From Macrolepiota albuminosa (Eukaryota; Basidiomycota; Agaricomycetes; Agaricales; Agaricaceae): a stretch of DNA of 64,000 bases. The stretch lies in assembly GCA_027475525.1 (NCBI GenBank), contig JAMWFC010000049.1, positions 4,076,947-4,140,946 of the forward strand, given 5' to 3'. The notes under the pieces were generated by a model. The model was not told the origin of the DNA. It made no database searches and saw only the letters and a program-made list of their open reading frames with translations. The position numbers and the translations under genes are program-made. Shown here in pieces: positions 21,390 through 32,094 of the stretch. Within the stretch, counting starts at the first letter, position 1, and each line of letters begins with the position of its first letter.

Positions 21390-22350
21390 GGTTGTCAGAC
21401 GAAAGACTGGGGCGGATCAATGAAGTGATAGCTCACTCTTGGGCAGCCTCCACCTATGACAAATACTCGTCAGCAGTCATGGATTTCCTGGCGTTTTGCA
21501 AATCGGAAGGAATAAAGCTATCGGAAGCATTGCCCTCTTCGGAAGACCTCTTGTGCTTTTACATCGCTTCGATGGCAGGTCGATTAGCTGGAGGTACAGC
21601 GGGTAACAAAATCTCAGGTCTAAAGTCTTGGCATATAGAAAACGATTGGCTGTGGGCAGGTTCACTTAGGCTTAAGCACACGATTAGAGGCACCGAAAAC
21701 CTACGCCCTCCCAAGTCAAAGAAACCTGAGCGTCCTCCTTTGTCCGTCAAGATGCTTAAGGCTGTGAGGGATAACCTAGACTTGACCAGGCCTTTGGATG
21801 CTTGTGTGTGGGCAATCGCCACCACTTCCTTTTGAGGTCAGATCAGGTTGGGCGAGATTCTGCCCAGGCGGCAGGAAAACTTCGAACCTCATACGATTCC
21901 AGCATGGTCCAACTTTGGCTATCCAAACAAAGTGGGTTCCCGTACCTTGCACTTGCCGAGAACGAAGAGGGGTGGCATGAAGGGGGAGTCTGTCGTCAAT
22001 GCATCGAGCCTGACCCAATTACGGCACTGCATGTTCATGCTCGGGTGAATAAAGTTGCAGAGCATGAACCGGTCGCGTGCGGCCTTCAAGGCAGTAGGAG
22101 AATTGCATTGACAACAAGTAAATTGGTGAAGGTATTCAACGACATTTTGAAGGAGAAAGCTCTTCCCTTAATAAGCGGCCACTGCTTTCGAATTGGCGGG
22201 ACTACTACGTTACTACTGAAGAGAGTTCCTCCGGATATCGTCAAGATGCTTGTCAGGTGGACTTCAGATTCCTTTTTGAGGTACTGGAGATCGTTGGAGG
22301 TTATAGGACCTATGTACGTAGAAATGTTGAGGCCTATACTGTTTCAATAG
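21390..22350 (+). pseudogene. DIRS-like tyrosine recombinase
   Basis: The N-terminal SAM-like domain is clear (AHSWAASTYDKYSSAVMDF ... LCFYIASMAG). A TGA at 21833 stands just before the first catalytic Arg in GQIRLGEILP. A frameshift near 21985 leads into the C-terminal half with HCFRIGGTTT (His-x-x-Arg), LVRWTSDS (Trp) and FLRYWRSLE (the Tyr nucleophile). The R-H-R-W-Y set is therefore all present, though split. The enzyme would integrate a circular DNA copy without making a target duplication. Confidence 0.8.
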
Positions 22351-22607
22351 ATGAATCGTTTGCCTGTGGTGGGTTTCGTGTTCACGGGTTCTCTCCGCGT
22401 CGCTTCGCAGAGGCTCACGATTTGGGGGCTTCAATCCTTCAGCGCGTAGAAACCCAAGGTCGTTCTGAATCTCTACGATTCTAGGAAGACCAACACTACA
22501 GGACATAGTATGTAATGAGAAATAACCTGGTGCTTGTCATGGTTATGTGTATATTATAGCAGATTAGTCACGTGGGCGCGAAGACCGAAATGGCGTCTCT
22601 CCGGGAA

Positions 22608-23405
22608 GGAAAGAGAGACGTGACACAAATTCTCCAGAAACCGTCCTTCTTCATCAACGGTGCTAATTCCAATGACATCATCCAAGGTTCCCTGTGCGAT
22701 TGCTGGTTCTTGTCCGCATCGGCTACGACGTCCACGTACAAAGGTCTTGTCGACAAATTCTGTGTTGCAGTATGTCATTCTTAAGCCCATGCAAGATGCA
22801 CATCTCAGTACTAATTTACAGCGTGACGAGCGAGTCGGCGTCTTTGGGTTTATCTTCTTCCGCGACACAGCCTGACACAGCTTGGGTCACCGTCGTCATA
22901 GACGAGTAAGTATCCTTTCCAAGCCCCTATGCTACCTGTATATTGAAAGTTCCTTAAGCCTACTGTTCACTTCGGTGCCAAAATTTGAAGAACTGAGTGA
23001 TATGGAGACAAACTTGTATCATCATGACAAAAAAGTCTACAATAGATCAGCGAGGGAAAATGGGAGTAGTTTGTATTTTGCCAAATCAGGAACACACGGC
23101 AAAACTTGGGTGCCTCTTATTGAAAAAAACTTATGCCAAACTGCATGCTGCATTGGATGGAGGACAGGCGGGAGAAGTAATAGAAGATCTGAGGGTATGC
23201 TCACTTTATCTCTCTCTTTCGGTCATACGCGACGATTCTGATAGACACTCCTATCAAGAGGTGTCACAAACTTCAAAGGCATATTAAATTCTCCGGATTT
23301 GTCCCATGAATACAGACTGAGTAAAACACAGGACATCATCGATCCGGACGTTTTCTGGACCGCCGAGCACAGTGAGAAACATCTCAGTAATAGAGACCGC
23401 TTGAT
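22608..23405 (+). pseudogene. Calpain-type cysteine protease relic
   Basis: The catalytic-site block reads PSFFINGANSNDIIQ then GSLCDCWFLSA. The active Cys is kept, but the usual preceding Gly-Asp is Cys-Asp. An intron at 22770-22821 is well formed. In the next exon (RDERVGVFGFIFFRDTA) a 10-bp duplication (GACACAGC twice) shifts the frame. Later blocks include KVYNRSARENGSSLYF, KTWVPLIEK and DIIDPDVFWTAEHSEK. The His and Asn active-site region and everything after about 23405 are absent and replaced by an unrelated relic. Only the protease core N-terminal half of a C2-family calpain is present. Confidence 0.8.
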
Positions 23406-23410
23406 AATAA

Positions 23411-25250
23411 TTTTCATGGATAGATGTATCTCTTGGGTACTTTGCACAAACGCTGGACAACGACATCTCGATGGAGGCAACACCCACGCGGCGTGCCGTG
23501 GAGAGATTCACTTTCCCAGGGGCTCCAAGCCGTACTTCGTTCTTGACCTTGCGAACGACCTTCCCATGTCTTTTGCTGGCGGTACCATGGATATCGACCG
23601 GGACAAGGGGAGAATAACCATCGGTGGACGATGGGGATCAAGGTACGTCATTATGCGCCAAATGGCTTTCGTCTCTTGTAAATATTCGTGTAATAGTTTC
23701 GAACGGATGGATGCCGGAATGCCGCGCCAATAACTTGCCAGGCTGGACTCAGGGAGGTCAGTATTTCATAATTCTTGCCTAGACCATTTCTGAGAAATAT
23801 TCAGACTCGAGTGGAGATATCATTGTCTCTCACTTCGCTGCAAACTATCACAACGAAGTACAGCGTTTAGGCGTTGATTTGAGCGAAGTGCATTCCGCGT
23901 TGTTGACTAACGGCGATCTCAATCCACCTGAATGGAACATCGAAGGGAGACAAGTCAATGTTTACAAGTAACGTCTCTCGTGCCACGTATTGCAAAAAAA
24001 AGCTACTCACAGTGGCACGGTCGCCATGGCAATTTGGTTATGTCCATTTGGAGTACTTGATGTGTCCAGCACGGGTCGGCAAACGAGAGAGGGAAGCCGA
24101 ACGAACGCTCGAGGTGAATGTATCCCAGCTTTCATATCGGTTCAAGTGATCTGAAACCCTTAACGGTATACCTTCGAAGATTTTGGAATCCGTCAGGTGG
24201 CTCAACTTCTTGGAAAAACCGATGATATGGAGAAGTACACCAATCGTTCTCTGGTGCGCTTGTTCTACGATTTCGAAGGTACATTATCGAATTTCGCGCC
24301 TAGTTTTATCGAAATGGTTGGGATCCCAATGTCGAGAGTGACGGTTTCAAAGGTACTTTGAATGTTCTCAATAGGCTTCATGCAGAAAAGATTTTCAAAT
24401 GGCTCATTTGCATTCACCGATCCAGTCGATTGTTCACCAAATTATAAGAATTCATCGCGAGCTTGCTCTCTGCAGAGTAATAACATGGTCGATTCTACGA
24501 GTCGTCTTCTTGGGAATACAGCTGGTATGTGCATCGATAGACCCATTATTCCTGCTGATGTTTTAACTTGGCCAAGGTTCGCTCCTCACGACACTGCACA
24601 CTTAATTGACCTTATGGGCGGCAACGTGGGCAGAGTTTGTACTACTCATACGACATTCCTTTCACAATATTTACAGGACACTTTTTACAAGACACTTTCG
24701 AAAAACGCCTCGAACATTTTTTCAATGTAGGTGATCACAAACTATAATACCTCGACTCCGAGGCTTATGCTTGTCAGGCTGGATATTATCTTGCTGGAAA
24801 CGAACCGTCTTTCCAAGTAAGTACCATCCCTTTAGTTCCTGGAATTCATCTAAAATCATTCTACCGCCATGCAGACGCCGAATGGATATTATTGTGCCAA
24901 CCGCCCCGCTTAATCAGTTGATCGTGTTCGAGACGTTGTTTTCAAAAACTTAGATATAAGTCGGTATCTATTTCGTAACAATGTATATAATTGCTCACAA
25001 GCTTAGCTGCTGCCAGACTTCCTGGAAATGACGACCAAGCTGCTATATATGGCATCTCTTCTCACTTTCCACCTTCTTAGGCTTCACCCAGGTGATTACA
25101 CAATTCTGAAATTCGTGCGTCTCTCATAAAACTCATTGCTGCTAGACCCCTCGACCACGGAATTCCTTGTCCTTTCCCCCTTCATTCCCAAGTATACAAT
25201 CCACAACGCCTTCCTCAATGCTAGTACCACTATCACCATGGCAGAAGTTA
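23411..25250 (+). pseudogene. GH92 alpha-1,2-mannosidase relic
   Basis: A nearly collinear series of GH92 blocks is spread over several frames: GYFAQTLDNDISMEATPTRR, KPYFVLDLANDLP/FAGGTMDID, ECRANNLPGW, IIVSHFAANYHNEVQRLGVD, TFEDFGIRQVAQLLGKTDD, FMQKRFSNGSFAFTDPVDCS, APHDTAHLIDLMGGNVG, GYYLAGNEPSFQ, GNDDQAA, and at the end STTEFLVLSPFIPKYTIHNA. Introns of about 50-55 nt can be placed between several blocks. There are at least five frameshifts or stops, and the last part of the C-terminal domain is missing. Active enzymes are secreted and trim mannose from glycoproteins with Ca2+. It starts mid-protein at the calpain junction. Confidence 0.85.
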
Positions 25251-25263
25251 TGATATGATGTAT

Positions 25264-27515
25264 TCATGACACCTCGGCAAATTCTCGAAGATGTCGAGAT
25301 ATTTCTTCTTTGAACATGGCGATGTCTTTGACGTTCTTCATTACAGCTCTTACGGTTTCTTCTTTCAGTCGAGAGATTTTTTCCGCCTTTTCGTTATAAC
25401 TATGAAAAAATGGTGAGTAGAGAGGCGTCGAAAAGAAGGAAGAACTCAACTCAAATTGAAGGGCCTGCAGTCGAGATTTGGCGTCCATTCTACTGGCCAA
25501 TGCCGCTGTTCTTGCGCGAGCAAGTTCCCGCTCTAATCGAGTCGCTTCCGCATTGACAACGTCGGCTTCTTGTTGAGCCGCCTGTTCAATTGAAGACTTT
25601 GAAAAATTTCCCACCAGTGTACACATGTCACTCACGTCTCGTAAATCCTCTGCTTGTTCTCCCAATGCAAAAACTTTCCTTTCTATTTCGCCTATCTCCT
25701 CCTCAACGTTCTCGCATTCTAGGGCAAGCTGGTCGAGCTCGTTGTCAACTTGAATGTATTCAATCTCCAATGAAGCCCGTTCTGAGCGCTTGATCTCCGC
25801 AATGCCGCTAAGAGTTGGCTTAATGAGTTTTTTAATATCAGCGCCCGCCAGAAAAGACTGAGGATTGGTGGCCGCAGTATTAAGTTCGAGTGTGAGATCA
25901 GCATCTTGGAATGGGGCGGGAAGGGGCGGGAACAGCTCGAGGGAGGAAAGCAAGTTGGTATAGGCATCAAGGGCTTCCTCAGCTGCTTCTGCACGATTAG
26001 CGAAAGTAACTTCAAGGGTCAGTAAGACCTTGCGTGTCTCGGCAATTTTTTGCTTGAGGTCTTCCAAGTTCCTCGAAAGGGTTTCATGGTCGGTATTCAT
26101 GCGAATAACCTCCTCGGGGGTCAAGTCTTGTTCTTTGACAACCTCTGATAATCTGGTATGCTCCTGTCTTAGTTGTTCCAGGTGAGCGGCTTATCCTGAC
26201 TATGAGGACTCCCTAATCGCACAAATATTAGATTGATGAACTTACTACCAGTACTCAATTCCGCTTTCTCATAAGCAATCGTGTCGATCAGCTTCTTCTT
26301 CCTGCCTTCATATTTCTGTAAAATCTTTTGAAATTTCTCGTTGTCATCCTTTAACAAATCATTTTCATTTTGCAACTTCAAAACTTGAGTCTGTCAAGGA
26401 AATCAGAAAAGGTAAGGTAGCATGACAGGAATAATACCGCCGAGGACTGGAGCTCGTGAAGTTCGGCCTTAGCTTGATTAAGCTTCTTTGTTAGTGTTTC
26501 GAGATCTCTTTGAACACTTTCATTTTTCCGGGCTACAAGATCAAGGTGAGAAAACGAACGGGAGGAATCCCAGATATATGCGCGTACTGTATCTGTCCTC
26601 GAGATACTGATTCTGCTCCGCAAAATCGTCTTCAAGATCTAGCCAAACACTATAGGCCTTATCAAAATAATCGAAAGCCAACGCTCGATGATCAAGTGGG
26701 TCCTCAAACCCTTCAGGAATATCCGCAGTGTTTTGCAGCGTCGGGTGACCACTATCCAGATAGTCTTCTCGCAGCTAGTGACAATTTAGTTTGGTTCAAG
26801 GCCTACAGTTAATCACTGACATACCTTGCACATCTCAACTAGCCAGTGCAAGACACCAAGAAGGGACGGCCACGAATGCATGCTCGCTGGAGCTGCTAGC
26901 CATTTGTTATCAATTTGATGAGCAAAGGGATAACCCAACACCTGTAGCGCAGGAACAAACTCGTCCTCGAACCGAGTGCTCTGGCCAAGCGGATGTGAAG
27001 GGTCTAGAGTAAGGACTAGGAAGTCAAAAATAGTCCTAAAATCTTTGCCTGTAATATTGGCAAGACTAGCCATCGAAAGCTCGAAACCTGCGGTCTGTAA
27101 ATAGCTCAGTATTTTTTGTCGCATCTTCGTCTGATATTGTCGGTCCCGCAGTGGACGAGTGTCTTTGAGCGTTTGACTGCCGGACGGGGCTATATGACCA
27201 GCAGCCCGTATGCTGCGAGCATTCGATGGTTGTGTAAGAACAAGGGTACTGGACTCAGTTTCAGAAAAAAAAACTTTACCTATTCAGTGGTGTCCTTCCG
27301 TAATTTGGCTTTGTCGTACTCTGCGACGATGAATTGGCATTCTGGGATCGCATCTGTCTTGGGTTATGTGAAGGGCCAGGAGTCTGACACGGGGTTCGTA
27401 AAGCGGCACCTGCAAGAGGCATACGCATGTTCACCGCCGGTTTCTTGATCGTAGATGGGACCGGTTGAGGAATACCTGAACGTCCAGCTCCATAATTATC
27501 AGATGGTGGTGGCAT
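25264..27515 (-). CDS. NDC80: Kinetochore protein Ndc80 (Hec1)
   Basis: The model joins 27515-27280, 27212-26825, 26774-26588, 26532-26438, 26390-26249 and 26189-25264 on the complement. The exons sum to a whole number of codons, about 657 residues. A further in-frame 51-nt intron at 25400-25450 may shorten it to about 640. The basic Pro/Ser-rich N-terminal tail precedes a calponin-homology head (RPLRDRQYQTKMRQKI ... GKDFRTIFDFLV ... HPLGQSTRFEDEF) and the family block LAFDYFDKAYSVWLDLEDDF. A long coiled coil to the C-terminus includes the LTPEEVIRMN loop. Ndc80 pairs with Nuf2 and binds microtubules at the outer kinetochore. All five introns have GT/AG ends and no stop occurs. It is an essential single-copy gene and the best preserved gene in the window. 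Confidence 0.93.
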
Positions 27516-28029
27516 GATTGACCTGCGCCGTAGATCTGCTGTATTTCTTCAAAGTCTGGTGGTAATGCAAGAAGAGGGATGAGAAACAAGTCAACACCGT
27601 GACGGAGGCTCAGACCCGAAATCCGCCCCAAAGTTTTGCTCGAAGACATAGTTGAACGTATGGTTGAAAGAGAAGTCCTTGTCTGTGTACGGAGGATCTG
27701 TCTAACTCGATCCCATCAAGAACCCACCGGACCACCGGACCACTGTACACCAGATGAGCGAGAGGTCTTAGCGTAGTTACCGGCACGCCCGGAGCATCCT
27801 GGGCAGGACCGGTCACAGCGTCCAGCTGAGCGTGATGTGGGCGACCACCCGTTGCCTCCAGCACTCAGTCAGTAGGCGGCCCACGCAGCGTCAGCTCAGC
27901 GAGATTCTACATACCCAGAAGCAGCCTCACTTCCTTACGTTTCTTGATACAGAGCAATGACCAACCTACAGGCCTGAACTTCGGGGCTCAGCCGACACCC
28001 GCCGATCCCGCCAGAGCACGCGATTTAGG
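27516..28029. other. NDC80 5' flank
   Basis: Minus-strand open frames here (27431-27649, 27610-27864) have no recognisable motif and overlap the expected NDC80 promoter. The plus frame from 27944 also has no family match before about 28035. Confidence 0.4.
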
Positions 28030-28609
28030 AGGTCTAGATGCTCAGGAGAAGCGTTTGTCGGATGTAGACCGGACTGGAAAGGGAAAAAAGTACTGGGCTA
28101 TGCCCTATATTCCCCTAGATCCAAAGGAGGATACGGCTATGAGAATTTTATCAGAGTCAGCAGCCAGAGAAGTAAAGCAGGACTGCATGCATGATCAAGC
28201 AGGCCATGCAGCTGGACCTCCCGCGGCGCATGCAGGCGTTTTTCTATCAAGTGGTCCAGGACAAAAGCGAACGCACCGGGAAAGAAATGACAGCAGGTCT
28301 TATCACATCGGCGTTCAGGCAGACGTACAGTTTGGGGTCGCAGCCCATCGGAAAGCTTTTCTTTCAGACATTTACCCTCTCACCTTTCTCAACATCGCAC
28401 GAGCCATCTTCCCTTACTCTGATGACAATATGACACTCATCAAACCTCCCAACGAGCACTCCAGTGTCTTGCGCTTCGTGGGCGAGATTACAGTAGATGG
28501 CACGACGCGAACCATCCAGGGAGATGGACACGCCCCCGTCCCCGCACTTGTCGATGCTCTGCGCTCAGATCTCAGGTTCGAGCCCGAGATAGGCGAGGCG
28601 ACGGGGTAA
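28030..28609 (+). pseudogene. LEU4: 2-isopropylmalate synthase relic (C-terminal half)
   Basis: The frame carries LDAQEKRLSDV then GKKYWAMPYIPLDPKE, from the end of the catalytic domain. A shifted block reads like TYEAVIRVNSQSGKG in degraded form. In another frame come MIKQAMQLDLPRRMQ, FYQVVQDKSERTGKEMT and SAFRQTYSLG. Finally, back in the first frame, part of the leucine-sensing domain appears (VDGTTRTIQGDGHAPVPAL, VDALRSDL). The enzyme makes 2-isopropylmalate in leucine synthesis. At least three frameshifts are present and the catalytic TIM barrel is missing. The stop is TAA at 28607. It lies head-to-head with NDC80. Confidence 0.85.
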
Positions 28610-29388
28610 ATTCTGGTAACTGGTACTTCATGACCATCCATGGATCAGTACCATGTGAGTTCGTGATCGACGGAAATTTGAGGTCGAGGGAACAGAGCCT
28701 GGGCTGTTGGGCACACATGGAGGACATCCACATACTTAAGTTTCCTGACCGCTGCTACATGACATCCCTTTTTCAATCCTTCCTGCCCCGTTAGGTGTGG
28801 TAGTACATCAATTAAAACCAGATGATAGCCCATTTTTGTAAGTACCGTGACTTAGCACTGGAATTCGAGGAGAGCTCCGCGACACTCTAGATCCGTTTCC
28901 TTACGTGTATTAAGGGTCAGTCAGCCTTCCATCAACACTTAAATGGAGCTCTTTTGATTAATTGCTGGGAACACCGTGTTTTTAAAAAGTCTGCTAGCGC
29001 TATAACCTGCAACTCACTCCACACCTTTGAGTGCACTTTTCCGCCTGCTACCTTCAGTTCTTAGCGTCCATAACAAGTTGCGTGAAGCGTGAAGAGAGAC
29101 TCGAGCACGGGACTCTATTTTTGCTGATCGCATCCTACCTGCCAGCGAGTTCCGATTAACATTCTGCCATGTTTTCAAAAGAGAGAACAGTAAGTTGTGC
29201 ATTCCATTCTCCCTTCAACCAAGTACTCATCAGAGTAGACTCGTTCAGGTGCTATCTATGCTGCATGGGATAACGGCATTATATTTCCTGCCAATCCAGA
29301 TTTCTCGTTTGAAATAGCTCTCAAACAAAGCATTGCTGATGAGAGAGATGAAGACCTGTTTACTTGCTCTCCGCTGTCATCTACATCT
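28610..29388. other. Intergenic, nothing firm
   Basis: No motif is seen on either strand. Some short frames between 29220 and 29388 could be upstream exon material of the next relic. Confidence 0.35.
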
Positions 29389-30119
29389 ATGTCGCGGTCC
29401 TCATCACCCCCTCCGCATCTGCATCTCCTTAACCCCTCTGCGCCTACCCTTTCCAACGCTATACCCTCCTTACGTCATCCTCCCCAGCCTATACTACCTA
29501 CCAATCCACCCTTCTCAACCAGCATTATAACGTCTAAGAAATGGAGGGACAAGAAGCAGGGGAAGGCTCGACGGAAGCGTCAGCGCCAACAACGCTAAAA
29601 AGACTTTGATGCCACCAACCCAGTGCGACCAAAGACTTTGGCCAAGTTTGCAGAGCTGTCCGAAGCCATTCCCACTGACGCAAAGCCTGAGAAGTTCAAG
29701 GTGGCTTCCAGTGGCTTTGTTGCTCTTAACTCTCCCCCATCTCATCAGGTACTCCTACTTAAACAGCTGATTGGCCCTTCCTCATCCAATTTCCGCTTGA
29801 TTACCTGGGATGGTAAGAGACCTAAGCGAATCCTTGATCACTCTGGCCGCATTATTGCAGTATGCGCTGGTCAGCCGCAAGAAGAATCCTGGCTTGAAAC
29901 AGTCGCTCAGGCTACAACCCTCCTCAAGGAAGCAGGTACACAGGGTAAATTCAATGCAAGCCAGATGCATCATACACGCGGCCAATTCCCCATGCTTTCA
30001 ACAGGCTTTGCGCATGGGGGTGGCAGGGCAGCACCTATGAACCAGGCGCCATCTGAGGAAACAAACGCCAACGTCGTTGATGAACTAGTGCGTGACCCAG
30101 CCTTTAATAGAGTTGCTAG
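29389..30119 (+). pseudogene. Basidiomycete-specific large-family protein, N-terminal half, cut by an LTR
   Basis: The frame has a Ser/Pro-rich start, a basic KKWRDKKQGKARRKRQRQQR segment, a TAA at 29596, and then in the same frame RPKTLAKFAELSEAIP, FRLITWDGKRPKRILDHSGR, IIAVCAGQPQEESW, and RGQFPMLSTGFAHGGG. This block order matches a highly expanded mushroom protein family. In full-length members an iron-binding HxD...H domain follows, which I tentatively relate to TET/JBP-like dioxygenases. That domain is absent here because the frame is broken at 30120 by the terminus of a copia LTR. The identity of the function is an inference; the homology of the blocks is more certain. Confidence 0.5.
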
Positions 30120-30936
30120 TGTTCAATACAAGTGTACTCAGTCGATGTGGTAACGACTGATATATATTGGTATGACTACCTGTTCAATACAAGTGTATTG
30201 GTAGGTGTAAGTGATATGTGCGTAACTAGTAATGAGTATCTCAACTCAGTCGATGTGGTAACGACTGAGGTGTCCTACGTTCCGAATCCGATTGTTGTTT
30301 TCCGACTGTATAGTTCCTTCCTTCCTAATCTGCACTTCCCTCTGCGGCGGCGGCGGCGTCAGGGTCACGTGTGGTCCACGATCCCTCCTCCAACAGCTAG
30401 CTTTCAATCCAGTAAGCTGTTAGAACTCGAGTTTACTTCAGGTAGGTCAGACCGTCGTCTATACCTAGAACGTCACACTGTAAGTATGTATTCTAGGTAC
30501 AAGTATAGTTAGTATGGGTGTAAACGTATAGTAAATGTAAATAACGTACCCTCAGTAGTGTGTAACAAACTGAGGGTACTTCGAGTGTGTCAGGTTGTCT
30601 TATATGTGTCTCTCGAACAAATGTCGCAGCATAATGCAGAATATATGTATTCACGTATATAGTACAATCTGAAGTTCGAAATCGAAGATGATTCAATATG
30701 AGTAAATGAATACCTAGTATTACTTACCTGAAGTTCGAAATCGAAGATAATTCGAACTCCAGGTATCTGTACGTATTTTATAAGTGAAGTTGAGACATTT
30801 CGAATTTCATGGAAGCTTTATGACATAACAAAAAGCAAAATGAAATGTATAGTAAACGAAACGTACGTCATGAACGAATCACATGTGATCTCGCATTGAT
30901 GTAATTCTCCAAAGTCAAACGTCATTTTCTTCGACA
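30120..30936 (-). repeat. copia-3 3' LTR
   Basis: Read on the minus strand, it starts TGTCGAAGAAAATG just after the pol stop and ends in CA opposite 30120. It contains internal repeats: TGTTCAATACAAGTGTA at 30120 and 30181, CTCAGTCGATG ... CGACTGA at about 30138 and 30244, CCCTCAG ... CTGAGGG at about 30550, and TGAAGTTCGAAATCGAAGAT at 30669 and 30730. The left boundary is inferred from the internal duplication. Confidence 0.65.
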
Positions 30937-30942
30937 CTCCCA

Positions 30943-31757
30943 CTACGTCGACGTAGGAGGTAAGATCCGAAGTTTGTCTCGATATTTGACGAATGTTTCG
31001 TGAGGCAGGGCTTTAGTTAAAGTGTCAGCTATCATATTGTGTGTTGAAATGTATTGCAGTTTGATATTGCCTCTTTTGATTTGATCACAAATGAAATGAT
31101 AACGTATGTTGATGTGTTTAGCACAAGAGTGACCAACGGGATTGTTGGAGAGAGCGATACTCCCGGCGCTATTGGTGTAAATAGTGGTTGCTCTGGTTTG
31201 CCTGAGATCAAAGTCATTGAGCAGGTTCTGGAGCCAAATTGCCTCCCTCATAGCATTTGCCAAAGCTATATATTCGGCTTCCACAGTCGATGTAGCGATA
31301 CCCAGCTGTTTCTTGGAGAACCATGATATGACGCTTCCATTGATCTTGTAGCACCAATCGCTGATGGATTTTTGATCGTAATGATCTTGTGCCCAGTTTG
31401 TGTCACTCCATCCTACCAGACTCACCTCAGCGTCTGCAGACCCACCCAAAACTAGACCATAACTTCTGGTGCCCTTTAGAAAACGTAGTATGTGTTTGCA
31501 TGCTGTCAAGTGTGGTATGCTGGGGTTGTTGGCAAATTGTGCCACCAGGCTCACAGCGAATTGGATATCCAGGCGGGTTTGAGTTGCATAAAGAAGTGAT
31601 CCAACCATTGATAAGTAGTTGATTCCATTGGCATACTTTGTGTATTGCTCGATATCCTCATCAGTTTTGGGTGATTGTAACAGTGACAGATTATGATTCG
31701 TGGCTAGTGGCGTCGCAATCTCATGACAACATTTGTTAGAGCTATCAATACAACTCA
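30943..31757 (-). pseudogene. pol: copia-3 RT C-terminus and RNase H
   Basis: The open frame starts within the RT region (ATPLATNHNLSLLQSP) and includes YLSMVGSLLYATQTRLDIQF, the RNase H motif LVGWSDTNWAQD, EAEYIALANAMREAIW, and the end IADTLTKALP, closing with TAG at 30943. The frame is intact over 270 codons, but the catalytic RT part has been lost. Confidence 0.85.
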
Positions 31758-32094
31758 CCAATTACCTACCCAGTTAATGGTAGGGTGATCCTCGACAAGA
31801 TCCTTGAATGTTATTAGTAAGACTATCTTAGACATTCTTGCAAAGTAAAACCAACGTACTAGGAAACCAAGATTGAAATCGCCTGGGACGCCAAACATGT
31901 TCTACGATAAGAGTCAGCTAGCCATCGGCACTGGTAAAAGATACTATGCTCACAGTGACTCCAAGCTGTTCAAGGCGAGTGAGGAGGTAGTTCCCAACAG
32001 AAATTTCAGATCCTTGCTGAGTCTTGAGACCATGAACTTCAAGCTTGAGACGGTGGATTTCCGCCTGGAGAGCAGCTGTGGATTGCCTTGACAT
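31758..32094 (-). pseudogene. Pyruvate-decarboxylase-like N-terminal fragment
   Basis: Exons on the complement are 32094-31954, 31901-31860 and 31802-31758, with introns of 52 and 57 nt. The protein starts MSRQSTAALQ and reaches SEISVGNYLLTRLEQLGVT, then MFGVPGDFNLGFL, then DLVEDHPTINWVGN. This is the thiamine-pyrophosphate enzyme N-terminal block that normally continues as CNELNAAYAADG. The sequence instead changes to copia-3 at 31757. The catalytic Glu in the ED-HP block is kept. Pyruvate decarboxylase converts pyruvate to acetaldehyde in the cytosol; related decarboxylases share this block, so the exact substrate is uncertain. Confidence 0.75.

Larger units (their letters stand above)
16634..22620 (+). 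mobile_element. Degenerate tyrosine-recombinase retrotransposon (DIRS/Ngaro-like)
   Basis: Over about 5.5 kb the plus strand encodes, in order, a Pro-rich Gag, a zinc-knuckle region, reverse transcriptase with RNase H, and a tyrosine recombinase. That order and the lack of an integrase distinguish DIRS-type elements from LTR elements. All parts are broken by stops and frameshifts. Both flanks carry a short shared block (TGGCGTCTCTCC ... GAAGGAAAGAGAGACGT at 16635 and about 22590). I take these blocks as provisional ends, because such elements end in split or inverted repeats instead of LTRs. Confidence 0.75.
30120..31757 (-). mobile_element. 5'-truncated Ty1/copia fragment (copia-3)
   Basis: On the minus strand, the 3' end of pol (RT thumb and RNase H) is followed by a complete-looking 3' LTR. 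No 5' LTR, gag, protease, integrase or RT palm is present. The coding sequence stops abruptly at about 31757, where a pyruvate-decarboxylase exon begins. No target duplication can be tested because the other end is missing. Confidence 0.8.
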
